Notes: generated by a model from the letters alone, not told the origin. Counted from the first letter of the stretch, positions 1 through 6,883 are shown. The stretch: DNA of 13,785 bases from JANNWF01 sp052390415 (GCA_052390415.1 JBQTGY010000121.1:1-13785); one strand, 5' to 3'. Numbers and translations are program-made.

Positions 1-154
1 GGCTGCGGTTCGTTTTTGGGGCGCATTGACGTGGGGGCCTGGGATCCCCTGACGTGAGGGCGGGGGCGGCGTAGGGCGGGTCCCCCCCCGCCAACCCCTG
101 CACGGAACAAAACGGCGGGTCGAGACCCGGCCTACGCCAGCTTGCGCCGAAGCG
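1..154. other. Non-coding region downstream of the response regulator gene
   Basis: No supportable gene is seen here. The stretch is very GC-rich and holds runs of G and C, including a run of eight C. Its right end lies next to the stop codon of the minus-strand response regulator, so it is the 3' flank of that two-gene unit. It contains the inverted repeat listed separately. No clear T-run terminator follows the palindrome on the minus strand. Confidence 0.6.
68..138. repeat. REP-like inverted repeat
   Basis: The arms at 68-81 and 125-138 are complementary at 13 of 14 positions (ggcgtagggcgggt against the reverse of acccggcctacgcc). The right arm overlaps a compact palindrome at 116-129 (cgggtc-ga-gacccg). 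Such short GC-rich palindromes just past a stop codon are typical of REP-like extragenic elements or mRNA 3' stabilisers. I saw no second copy in this window, so membership of a dispersed family is inference. Confidence 0.45.
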
Positions 155-814
155 CTATCTCGCCTCGCGCCCCACCAACCCCATTCGGGTCGCCGCCAAT
201 GCCGCTTCGGCGCGACTACTCACGCGCAATTTTCGATAGATGTCTTTGACGTAACCGGCGCAGGTGTGGCGCGACAGGTCCAATGCACCCGCGGCCTCGA
301 CGACGGTCAGACCCTTGCCGATCAGCTGCAGGACGCTCTTTTCGCGCAGGGTCAACTTGTCGGCATCGGTATCGTTGGCAACCGTTGGCAATGCTGGTCC
401 GAAGTGCCGCAGCAAGCGCCGCGCGATGCTCGGCGACAAGGGTGGCTGGCCATCGGCAATGCCCAACAACATCGCTGCCAGATCCTGTTGCGACATATCC
501 TTCAGCACGTAGCCCTGAGCGCCCGCGCGCAGGGCTGGAAACAGGTGCGCATCATCATCAAATATGGTGGCGACGACGCATAACGTGCTGCCTGCCGCGC
601 ACAGGCGTTCGATCATCCGCACACCGCTGCCATCGGGCAAACCAAGATCAATCAGGGCGAGATCGGGCAGCGGCATCAGCACGGCTTCCGCGGCGGCCAA
701 ACTTGCCGCCTCCACCACCACGATGCCGGGATAGGCCTGCTCAAGCGCGGCACACAGCCATCGCCGGGATGCATCCAGATCGTCCAGTACCAGCGCGCGC
801 CGCAGCACAGTCAT
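155..814 (-). CDS. Response regulator, NarL/FixJ (LuxR HTH) family
   Basis: The product is a 219-aa cytoplasmic DNA-binding response regulator. An N-terminal receiver domain (about 1-120) has the acidic pair D11/D12, phosphoacceptor D56 in 'LALIDLGLPDGSG', the switch residue T83 and conserved K105. A C-terminal LuxR/GerE helix-turn-helix spans about 155-215 ('LTLREKSVLQLIGKGLT' and 'VKDIYRKLRVSSRAEA'). Length and order are standard for the family. I chose the ATG at 812-814 because it overlaps the kinase stop in an ATGA, has a GGAG-type Shine-Dalgarno about 8 nt upstream inside the kinase tail, and begins right at the receiver domain. A longer in-frame reading to 898 would add unrelated residues. 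The overlap implies coupled translation with its cognate kinase. The target genes are unknown; the divergent secreted-protein gene beyond the kinase is a possible one by position only. Confidence 0.93.
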   Translation of the reverse strand: MTVLRRALVLDDLDASRRWLCAALEQAYPGIVVVEAASLAAAEAVLMPLPDLALIDLGLPDGSGVRMIERLCAAGSTLCVVATIFDDDAHLFPALRAGAQGYVLKDMSQQDLAAMLLGIADGQPPLSPSIARRLLRHFGPALPTVANDTDADKLTLREKSVLQLIGKGLTVVEAAGALDLSRHTCAGYVKDIYRKLRVSSRAEAALAATRMGLVGREAR

Positions 815-1557
815 GTGGCCAACTCCGGAGCGGACAGGTCTGGTGGCAGAGGTGCTTTCAACAACACCTTGGTGCCGCCCAGAGTGCCGGCCGTCCAACG
901 GATATCTCCATGCAACGCTTGCGCACGCGCGCGCATGTTGCTGACTCCGGTGCCGGCGTTGGCGGGCTCCGCAGGTGCCGGCTCGATGCCACCTTCATCG
1001 GTCAATTCCAGCATCAGCTCACGGCCCGTTCCCAACGCAACGCGCACCCGCAGACGGCGCGCGCGCGCGTGTCGGATCGCGTTGCTGATGGCCTCGCGGA
1101 CGATGCGGTGCAAATGCAAGGCAGTGGCCTGATCCAGTGCTGGGTCGGGCAGATCATCCGCCGCTTGCCAATTCAATTCGGCCCCCGCAGCGTTCAGGCG
1201 CTGGGTCGCCTCGCTGCGGATACTGGCCAACACATCCAACAAGGTGCCAGGATCGCTGCGCGAGCGACTGACCACGTCGCGCAGGTCCTGCAAGATGGCG
1301 CGCGCGCGATCACCGGAGGCTTGGTCGGGCGCGCTGTAGATCAATTCCAGCAAGCGCGCGCCGAGGTCATCATGCAAATCCGCATAGATGCGCTCGCGCT
1401 CTTCGGCAGCGGTGCGCGCGATCAACTCGGCACGGTCGTCGGCAACCACTGGCGCCGACACCGAGACTGGCTTTCGTGGTTGCCGACGAATCATGAATCC
1501 GCCGACCGCCGCCACTGCGATGCTCGCAATCCATAGCAGTGCCAACACTGGCGTCAT
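811..1557 (-). CDS. Sensor histidine kinase, HisKA_3 (NarX/DesK-like) type, short
   Basis: The product is a 248-aa inner-membrane histidine kinase. One N-terminal membrane segment (about 3-22, ending in 'MIRRQPRK') is followed almost at once by the HisKA_3 dimerisation helix 'ERERIYADLHDDLGARLLEL', with phospho-acceptor H62. The HATPase_c domain then shows the N-box 'REAISNAIRHA' (about 154-164), D187 in 'LTDEGG', and the glycine loop 'GTGVSNMRARA' (about 202-212). The G1 box is D-E-G-G-I rather than the usual DxGxG, and the ATP lid is a Pro/Ala-rich stretch. There is no periplasmic or cytoplasmic sensor domain, so the signal is probably sensed in the membrane or through a partner. I chose the ATG at 1555-1557; a TTG at 1582-1584 would add nine residues, and neither start has a strong ribosome site. 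The gene overlaps the response regulator by 4 bp. Confidence 0.9.
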   Translation of the reverse strand: MTPVLALLWIASIAVAAVGGFMIRRQPRKPVSVSAPVVADDRAELIARTAAEERERIYADLHDDLGARLLELIYSAPDQASGDRARAILQDLRDVVSRSRSDPGTLLDVLASIRSEATQRLNAAGAELNWQAADDLPDPALDQATALHLHRIVREAISNAIRHARARRLRVRVALGTGRELMLELTDEGGIEPAPAEPANAGTGVSNMRARAQALHGDIRWTAGTLGGTKVLLKAPLPPDLSAPELAT

Positions 1558-1753
1558 ATCAGATGGAATCCCAGGGGGCAGCAAGTGTGCATCGAATCAT
1601 GCCGAACAAGGGTAGTGTCCTGCCATGGCCTGCGCCGACCGCTGTTGGAGTCACCGCGAGCGGCCAGAGCGCAAGCACCACCTGTTCAGGGGGTACACCG
1701 CGATCAGCTCTCGCAGTTAACCTCATCGCGCCCCCTGACTGCGAGCCCCAACC
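1558..1753. promoter_or_regulatory. Divergent intergenic region between kinase and secreted-protein gene
   Basis: This 196-bp gap separates two divergently transcribed genes, so promoters for both should lie here. I could not assign convincing -35/-10 hexamers on either strand in the GC-rich sequence. The only clear structure is the 8-bp inverted repeat at 1710-1745, listed separately. Confidence 0.5.
1710..1745. promoter_or_regulatory. Inverted repeat just upstream of the secreted-protein start codon
   Basis: An exact 8-bp inverted repeat, ctcgcagt at 1710-1717 and actgcgag at 1738-1745, has a 20-nt spacer and ends 8 nt before the ATG at 1754. As DNA it could be an operator for a dimeric regulator. 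As RNA its right arm would cover the region where a ribosome site is expected. No recognisable Shine-Dalgarno sequence is otherwise present. The function is inferred. Confidence 0.4.
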
Positions 1754-3376
1754 ATGAATCCGACCACGTCCCGTCTCACTCGCGCGCTTGCCGCCGCCCT
1801 GCTATTGGCTGCACCACTCGCAGCAGTCGCGCAGACGGGCCCGGTGTTGAAGAGCGGCACCTGGTGGAACGCTGACGAGAGTGGCTGGGGCCTGTTCACC
1901 ATCGATCAGGGCAATGTGATTGCACCGGGCTGGTTTACCTATGGGCCGGATGGCAAGCCGACCTGGTTTCTCGTACCAGGCGCCACCCTGCAAGCTGACG
2001 GCCGTTATACCGGCAACGTATGCCGCTTCACCGGCGTCCCTTTTGCCCAAATCATGGGCACCGCAGCGGATCCCTGCCAAGTCGTCGGCACGGCTTCGCT
2101 GCGCTTTACTGGCAACACCGCGCTCAGCTTCCAGTACACCGTTGACGGGGTCACCCAGACCAAGTCGCTTACCCGCTTCCCCTTCGCGGGTCGCGATGTC
2201 GTCTGCCGGGCCAGCGCAACGCCTTCGCGCGCAACCGCCACCAACTACAGCGACATCTGGTGGTCGGGCCCGGCCAGCGAAGGCTGGGGTGTTCAGATGA
2301 GTCACGTCGATAACAGCTTGTTTGCCACCTGGTACACCTACGACACTGATCGCAAGGCGATCTTCTATGTCGGTGCCACTACCAAGCAGGCTGACGGCTC
2401 ATTCACGGGCCCGCTGCTGCGGCAAAACAATGGCACACCGTTCAACCTGATCAATGGCGCCCCGCCCTCCTCCGGCGCGACCCAGATCGGCACGGTCACC
2501 ATCCGCTTTACGGATGGCCAGACTGCCACTTTCAGCTACACCGTCGGCGCGGTCACGCAAACCAAGAACATCACCCGCTTCCAGTTCGGCAGCACGGCTA
2601 CCGTCTGCGAGAACATCAATTTCGGCACCATCGACAACGGCAGTGGCGGCGGAAATCCCACGCCCGGAACCGACGAATGTTATCCACCGCTTGCCGTCGG
2701 TGATCGTTATCGCACCCGCAGCACGCCTGGCACCGGCGACATCGGGCTTACCGATGCGGAGATCATCGGCACCGGTGTGGATCCCTTCCAGGGCCGACCG
2801 GTGTTTCGCATCAAATACACGCCTGTCAACCAGGCGACCAGCGGCGAAGTCATTGAATTTGTCGAACAGACAGCCACCGAGCACATCTACTACGGCTCTC
2901 AGGGTTTCATTCCGGAAGTCAATGCGATCGGTACAACACGCTTCGAGCCGCCGGTGCGCATCCCACGCTCGATCGCCGTCGGCGCCAGCGGTCGCCTGCA
3001 GTATCAAGCGATCACCAACTACACGGCGATGGGGCAAGCGGTCAGCCTGACGTCGACCTTCGACGAGAGTTACCAGCGGGTCGCCAACGAGACGCAGTCT
3101 TCTCCGGCAGGCACATTCAGTGGCGCGTGCAAGTTCAACGCCACCCTCAGCCATGTGTCGAATGCCCCGACCGCGGGCTTCAACGTGCGTACCGAAGGCA
3201 CGGCCACCGTGGTGCGCTGGTCACATCCGAGCATCGGCGGCTTCCGTGCCAACTCCTCATCGACCACCACGGTCACGACCACGGGGGCACCATTCCCGAT
3301 TCCGCCCACAACCACCAGCGGCACCGACCTGAGCGAGATCATCACCGCGACCATCGGCGGCCGCACGTTTCCTTGA
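1754..3376 (+). CDS. Secreted protein with two Trp-rich repeats and an unknown C-terminal domain
   Basis: This 540-aa protein has a clear Sec signal peptide (1 to about 26; Arg/Leu/Ala-rich, 'PLAAVA' before the likely cut), so it is exported. Two homologous modules follow, about 34-146 and about 166-280. Each starts with a Trp motif ('SGTWWNADESGWGLFT' and 'SDIWWSGPASEGWGVQ'), continues with 'WFTYGPDGKPTWF' or 'WYTYDTDRKAIFY' and 'ADG.(Y/F)TG', and ends in 'YTV.GVTQTK..TRF.F'. Module 1 carries Cys90 and Cys108. A Gly/Asn/Pro linker (about 295-306) leads to a beta-rich Thr/Ser-rich domain (about 308-540) that I do not recognise; it contains a 'PAGTFSGAC' motif. No C-terminal anchor is visible, so the protein is probably periplasmic or released. 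Similar Trp-rich modules occur, from memory, in secreted proteins of Xanthomonadales and betaproteobacteria, without an assigned function. The gene is divergent from the two-component pair. Confidence 0.85.
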   Translation: MNPTTSRLTRALAAALLLAAPLAAVAQTGPVLKSGTWWNADESGWGLFTIDQGNVIAPGWFTYGPDGKPTWFLVPGATLQADGRYTGNVCRFTGVPFAQIMGTAADPCQVVGTASLRFTGNTALSFQYTVDGVTQTKSLTRFPFAGRDVVCRASATPSRATATNYSDIWWSGPASEGWGVQMSHVDNSLFATWYTYDTDRKAIFYVGATTKQADGSFTGPLLRQNNGTPFNLINGAPPSSGATQIGTVTIRFTDGQTATFSYTVGAVTQTKNITRFQFGSTATVCENINFGTIDNGSGGGNPTPGTDECYPPLAVGDRYRTRSTPGTGDIGLTDAEIIGTGVDPFQGRPVFRIKYTPVNQATSGEVIEFVEQTATEHIYYGSQGFIPEVNAIGTTRFEPPVRIPRSIAVGASGRLQYQAITNYTAMGQAVSLTSTFDESYQRVANETQSSPAGTFSGACKFNATLSHVSNAPTAGFNVRTEGTATVVRWSHPSIGGFRANSSSTTTVTTTGAPFPIPPTTTSGTDLSEIITATIGGRTFP

Positions 3377-3557
3377 TCGTGTAGTACTCGCGGCTCGCCA
3401 CCCACCACAATCGAGATCAAGGCACGGATACGAGGAGGGCGTCGCTCGTGCGACGCCGCTCTTCGCGGCTTCCCAACCTGGGAGAGCGACGGCGCGATTA
3501 TCCAAGCATGGAGCGCGCCCCCGCATGAAATATCCGGGCTAGCGATAAACTTCACCG
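3377..3557 (+). promoter_or_regulatory. Non-coding region and candidate structured leader upstream of corA
   Basis: No substantial gene is seen in these 181 bp. The stretch could serve as the 3' end of the secreted-protein transcript, as the promoter and leader of corA, or both. It contains the hairpin cluster at 3438-3493 and two very short ATG-initiated frames at 3508-3542. I could not identify a convincing promoter or a Shine-Dalgarno before either possible corA start. Confidence 0.5.
3438..3493 (+). promoter_or_regulatory. Mutually exclusive hairpins (possible attenuator, terminator or REP-like element)
   Basis: A perfect 8-bp hairpin is formed by ggcgtcgc (3438-3445) and gcgacgcc (3450-3457) with loop tcgt. 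It competes with a second hairpin, gccgc (3455-3459) with gcggc (3465-3469). Its left arm can instead pair over longer range: cgtcgctc (3440-3447) is exactly complementary to gagcgacg (3484-3491). That pairing encloses the second hairpin and a third, tccca/tggga (3471-3475 and 3479-3483). No T-run follows, so a simple rho-independent terminator is not supported. Confidence 0.45.
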
Positions 3558-4583
3558 ATGAAGCCAATCGCCGCCACATCCTTAGCGAACCCCACCGGAC
3601 CCGCCACACCGACCATGGTGAACTGCGCGGCCTACTCGTCGGCTGGCATCCGCTTGCCTTCCCTTTCGGTAGAGGCGATCAGCGATCACATCGATGCCGC
3701 CGATGGCTTTGTCTGGATCGGCTTGCACGAACCCGACGCCGCCATGCTCGCGGTGATGCAGAGCGAATTCAGCCTGCATGACCTGGCCATCGAAGACGCT
3801 GCCAACGCTCATCAACGACCCAAGATCGAGGTCTATGGCGATGGCCTGTTCATTGCGCTGCATACCGCACAACTGATCAACGGCCACATCGAGTTTGGCG
3901 AAACCCACATCTTCCTGAATCAACGCTCCTTGCTGACCATTCGTCACGGCGCGTCGCTCTCGTATGCACCCGCGCGCATGCGCTGCGAACGCGAGCCCCA
4001 CTTGTTGAAGCTGGGGCCGAGTTACGCGCTGTATGCCGTGCTCGACTTCATCGTCGACAACTTCATGCCCATCGTCAGCGAGTTTGAAGACGAGTTGGAA
4101 GCACTGGAGAAGGACATCTTTGGCGCGGCGTACAAGGACGGCCGAATTATCCAGCGCCTGTACGAACTCAAGCGTGAACTGGTCACCCTGCGGTTGGCCG
4201 TCTCGCCGATGCAGGACATCCTGAATCAGCTGGTGCGCTTCCACGCCGGACTGATACACGACGATGTGCGCTTGTACTACCGCGATGTGTTTGACCACGC
4301 CGTACGCGTCAATGAAGCCACCGACACGGTGCGCGAAATGCTGACCGCCGCGATGGGCGTACACCTGTCACTGGTCACCGTCGCGCAAGGCGAAGTCGTG
4401 AAGCGGCTGGCCGGCTGGGCCGGCTTGATCGCGGCACCGACCCTGGTCACCAGTTGGTACGGCATGAACTTTGTGCACATGCCGGAGCTGGCGAATCCAG
4501 CGAGTTACTGGATCGTGATGGGAGTGACGGCCAGCGTTTGTATTGCGCTTTTCATTGCCCTGAAACGGGCCAAATGGTTGTAG
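3558..4583 (+). CDS. corA: Magnesium/cobalt transport protein CorA
   Basis: This 341-aa CorA-family (MIT superfamily) protein forms a homopentameric inner-membrane channel for Mg2+, also passing Co2+ and Ni2+ in the family. The large N-terminal cytoplasmic domain includes 'HDLAIEDAANAHQRPKIEVYGD' (about 74-95), 'FGETHIFL' (about 113-120) and 'TIRHGASLSYAPAR' (about 127-140). A long helical stalk spans about 160-282. Two C-terminal membrane helices (about 284-301 and 316-336) flank the signature Y-G-M-N at 301-304 and the external loop with 'MPEL' (308-311). The C-terminus is short and basic ('KRAKWL'). All hallmark residues are present and the length is normal. The ATG at 3615 (residue 20, 'MVNCAAYS') is an equally plausible start, since family similarity begins there and neither site has a good ribosome site. 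The gene is single, with a hairpin-rich leader upstream and a weak terminator downstream. Confidence 0.95.
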   Translation: MKPIAATSLANPTGPATPTMVNCAAYSSAGIRLPSLSVEAISDHIDAADGFVWIGLHEPDAAMLAVMQSEFSLHDLAIEDAANAHQRPKIEVYGDGLFIALHTAQLINGHIEFGETHIFLNQRSLLTIRHGASLSYAPARMRCEREPHLLKLGPSYALYAVLDFIVDNFMPIVSEFEDELEALEKDIFGAAYKDGRIIQRLYELKRELVTLRLAVSPMQDILNQLVRFHAGLIHDDVRLYYRDVFDHAVRVNEATDTVREMLTAAMGVHLSLVTVAQGEVVKRLAGWAGLIAAPTLVTSWYGMNFVHMPELANPASYWIVMGVTASVCIALFIALKRAKWL

Positions 4584-4604
4584 AGCCTGGCTGTCTGGCA
4601 GACA

Positions 4605-4623
4605 TCGCCCGGAGGCGAATTTT
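4605..4623 (+). terminator. Possible rho-independent terminator of corA
   Basis: A 5-bp stem, tcgcc (4605-4609) with ggcga (4614-4618), has a 4-nt loop (cgga) and is followed by ATTTT. It starts 22 nt after the corA stop. A second small hairpin, tgtct/agaca (4592-4604), precedes it directly. The stem is short, so termination may be weak. It lies in the 101-bp gap between two convergent genes. Confidence 0.45.
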
Positions 4624-4684
4624 AGTCTCAACCCCTACTTCAAGCCGCCGGAGTAAACCAGCGCCAACCACCATCCGCAACCCC

Positions 4685-6799
4685 TTACTCCGCCGTCCAC
4701 CGCTTCAACCACGCATTCACCTCGGTATGCCATTGCACCGAGTTGTGTGGCTTCAGGATCCAGTGATTCTCGTCTGGAAAGTACAAGAACTTGCTCTCCA
4801 CACCGAGACGCTGCAACGCGCTGAACGCCGCCAAGCCTTGCTCGACGGGCACGCGATAGTCGAGTTGACCGTGAATCACCAGCATGGGCGTCTGCCACTT
4901 GCCCACATGGTTGACCGGGTTGTGCTTTTCATAATTGCCAGGCACCTGAAACTGCGGGCCGCCCATCTCCCATTCGCTGAACCAGAGCTCTTCGGTGACG
5001 TAACCCATCGAGCGGTTGTCGAAAATGCCGGCGTGCGAGACCAGGCATTTCCAGGCCTTGGGCCAATTGCCAGCGATCCAGTTGACCATGTAGCCGCCAT
5101 AGCTGCCACCCAGCGCACAGGCTCGATCACCATCGAGGAAATCATGGGTATTCAGCGCGTGCGCCCAGCCCTTCTGCAGGTCTTCGAGCGGCTTGCCGCC
5201 CCAATCGCCGGAGATGGAGTCGGTGAAGTCTTGGCCGTAGCCGGTGGAGCCATGAAAGTCGATGAACACCACCGCCATGCCTTGGCCTGCATAGGTTTGT
5301 GCATTCCAGCGATAGTGAAAGCTGTTGCCCATCGAGCCTTGCGGGCCACCGTGAATGATCAAGGCCACCGGGTACTTCTTGCCGGCTTCGTAGTTCCAAG
5401 GCTTGACGACATATCCGCTGACGGTCTCGTCGTTCCAGCCGGGAAACGAAAATTGGCTGAATTCACCGAACTTCACGCCGGCAAGTTTGTCCGCGTTGAA
5501 CTGGCTTAGCTGACGAACCTTCGAGCCATCGGCATTGGCCGCAAACAATTGCGCCGGGCCGGAGAGCGTGCTGCGCGTGAACACCAAGGTATTGCCGCGC
5601 ACATCGAACGCTTCCACCGCTCCATCCCCTGCTATTCCTGCAACGTTCCCAGTCTTCACATCGATCACAAACAAGGGATGCCGTCCCGACTCCGTGGCAG
5701 TGGTGTAAATTCGTTTGCCGTCATCGTTCAAAGTAACGCCATCTGCCGAGGCATCCCACCGAGCGCAGCGAAGGCGGCCCGCGCAAGCGGGCGAATGGGA
5801 TGGCACGTCACGCATGCTTCCGCTGACCAGATCCAGCGCCTTGATGACCAATTGATCGGCCTCAAACGTCGGCCGCTTCATGCTGGTGAAATAGAGCGTC
5901 TTGCCATCGTTCGAAAAGGTCGGGTGGCTGTCATGTGCCGAGTTCGCCGCCGTCAGATTGGTGGGCGCATCGTCGCCGTCGATGCTGGCGCTGAACAGGT
6001 CCATGTTGGTCGACCACGCCTCGGTCTTTCCCGCAATGCGCACGGTGAACACCATGGAACGGCTGTCGGGAGCGAAGGTGTAATCCTCGTCGCCACCAAA
6101 TGGCTTGGTTGGGACGTCTCCATCGATACCTCGACTCACTCGACTCAGGGTCTCACTGGCCTTGCCGTCGGCGCCCAGCTTGGCAACGAACAGTTGATTG
6201 CGAAGACCGTTCTTCCATGTGTCCCAGTGGCGTACGAACAGCTTGTCGTGAACAACACCGGTCCGTTTGACATCTGCGCGCTCGTCCAGCCGTGTCTTGG
6301 TGCAAGCGAGATCAGTGCAGTCGAGAAACACTTCAAAGCTCAGCGCGACGGCGTTGCCGTTCGGTGCCAACGCGTAACTGCCCACGTCCAACGGCGCCGC
6401 CGTCACCGCCTGCGCCTCTCCACCCGCCATATCAAGGCGCCAAAGCTGCATTGAACCCGAGCGACTGGACAGGAAGTAAAGAGCGCTGCCGTCGGCCGAC
6501 CACCGCGGCGAATTGGCGCTGCTGCCGGTGGCTGTCAGGCGGCGGGGAGCGCCGCCCGCCACCGCCTGCACCCAGATCGAAGTGCTGGCCTTGTTGGCGT
6601 CGAAGTCAGTCTCGCGCAGCGTATAGGCCACGCTCTTCGCGTCAGGCGACAGGCGCGGATCCGAAATCCGATCCATCATCACCAGGTCTTCCACCGTGAA
6701 TCCGCGATCAGCGGCGGCGGTTAAACCGCATGCCAGTGCGAGCAACACTCCCAGCAATACTTGCGCGGTGGCCCTGACTCGCTGCGGTCTGGTCTTCAT
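4685..6799 (-). CDS. Exported S9 family (prolyl oligopeptidase/dipeptidyl aminopeptidase-like) serine peptidase
   Basis: This 704-aa secreted serine peptidase has a Sec signal peptide (1 to about 29, 'LLGVLLALACGLTAAA'). A beta-propeller (about 35-440) follows, with PD40-type motifs such as 'NSPRWSADGSALYFLSSRSG' and 'SHPTFSNDGKTLYFTS'. A C-terminal alpha/beta-hydrolase domain (about 455-704) shows oxyanion motif 'HGGPQGS' (483-489), nucleophile S566 in 'GGSYGGY', D647 in 'HGQLDYRVP' and H679 in 'DENHW'. The triad is complete, so the enzyme should be active. The family cleaves short peptides, often releasing N-terminal dipeptides; the specificity here is not readable. I chose the ATG at 6797-6799 because AGGAAA lies 5 nt upstream and the signal peptide begins there. 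Residues about 333-349 ('PSHSPACAGRLRCARWD') are encoded by a palindromic element and look like an insertion between blades. The gene is convergent with corA and appears monocistronic. Confidence 0.93.
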   Translation of the reverse strand: MKTRPQRVRATAQVLLGVLLALACGLTAAADRGFTVEDLVMMDRISDPRLSPDAKSVAYTLRETDFDANKASTSIWVQAVAGGAPRRLTATGSSANSPRWSADGSALYFLSSRSGSMQLWRLDMAGGEAQAVTAAPLDVGSYALAPNGNAVALSFEVFLDCTDLACTKTRLDERADVKRTGVVHDKLFVRHWDTWKNGLRNQLFVAKLGADGKASETLSRVSRGIDGDVPTKPFGGDEDYTFAPDSRSMVFTVRIAGKTEAWSTNMDLFSASIDGDDAPTNLTAANSAHDSHPTFSNDGKTLYFTSMKRPTFEADQLVIKALDLVSGSMRDVPSHSPACAGRLRCARWDASADGVTLNDDGKRIYTTATESGRHPLFVIDVKTGNVAGIAGDGAVEAFDVRGNTLVFTRSTLSGPAQLFAANADGSKVRQLSQFNADKLAGVKFGEFSQFSFPGWNDETVSGYVVKPWNYEAGKKYPVALIIHGGPQGSMGNSFHYRWNAQTYAGQGMAVVFIDFHGSTGYGQDFTDSISGDWGGKPLEDLQKGWAHALNTHDFLDGDRACALGGSYGGYMVNWIAGNWPKAWKCLVSHAGIFDNRSMGYVTEELWFSEWEMGGPQFQVPGNYEKHNPVNHVGKWQTPMLVIHGQLDYRVPVEQGLAAFSALQRLGVESKFLYFPDENHWILKPHNSVQWHTEVNAWLKRWTAE
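5750..5804. repeat. Palindromic (REP-like) element inside the S9 peptidase coding region
   Basis: The outer arms catccca (5752-5758) and tgggatg (5796-5802) are exactly complementary over 7 bp, with one further pair after a mismatch. They enclose an inner perfect 6-bp hairpin, gcccgc (5777-5782) with gcgggc (5787-5792), loop gcaa. The nested palindrome and the Cys/Arg/Ala-rich residues it encodes differ from the surrounding propeller. I infer an in-frame REP-like insertion. Only one copy is visible in this window. Confidence 0.55.
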
Positions 6800-6804
6800 C
6801 CGGG

Positions 6805-6810
6805 TTTCCT
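6805..6810 (-). promoter_or_regulatory. Ribosome binding site of the S9 peptidase
   Basis: AGGAAA on the minus strand sits 5 nt before the ATG at 6799. It decides this start over an in-frame reading open to 6985, which would bury the signal peptide behind 62 unrelated residues. Confidence 0.7.
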
Positions 6811-6854
6811 GAACGTTGATTGGATAGAAATGCGCACGTCGCGCGGCGTCAACA

Positions 6855-6883
6855 AGTATAGGCAGGCGAATTCGGCATCGCGA
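6855..6883 (-). promoter_or_regulatory. Candidate sigma-70-like promoter of the S9 peptidase
   Basis: On the minus strand TATACT (6860-6855) is a good -10 match. TCGCGA (6883-6878), 17 bp upstream, is a weak -35 with three of six consensus bases. The transcript would start near 6848 with a leader of about 50 nt. It lies between the terminator at 6921-6956 and the gene, where a promoter is expected. Confidence 0.4.

Noticed and set aside
815..898. Longer start for the response regulator at 898
   Set aside because: The extra 28 residues are not part of the receiver domain and are the out-of-frame image of the kinase C-terminus. The ATGA overlap and GGAG site support 814.
283..1536. Long plus-strand open frame (417 codons) across the two-component pair
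   Set aside because: It is antisense to two genes with full domain signatures. Its Arg/Pro/Ala/Gln-rich product has no recognisable motif, as expected for the opposite strand of GC-rich coding DNA.
3438..3457. Simple rho-independent terminator for the secreted-protein gene
   Set aside because: The 8-bp hairpin is strong but is followed by gctcttcgc rather than a T-run.
4592..4618. Bidirectional terminator serving the S9 peptidase as well as corA
   Set aside because: On the minus strand the stem is not followed by a T-run (TGTC follows), so only a corA terminator is supported.
4454..5509. Plus-strand open frame (351 codons) over the end of corA and the S9 peptidase
   Set aside because: It overlaps the CorA pore-coding end and lies antisense to the peptidase catalytic domain. 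There is no ribosome site or domain motif.
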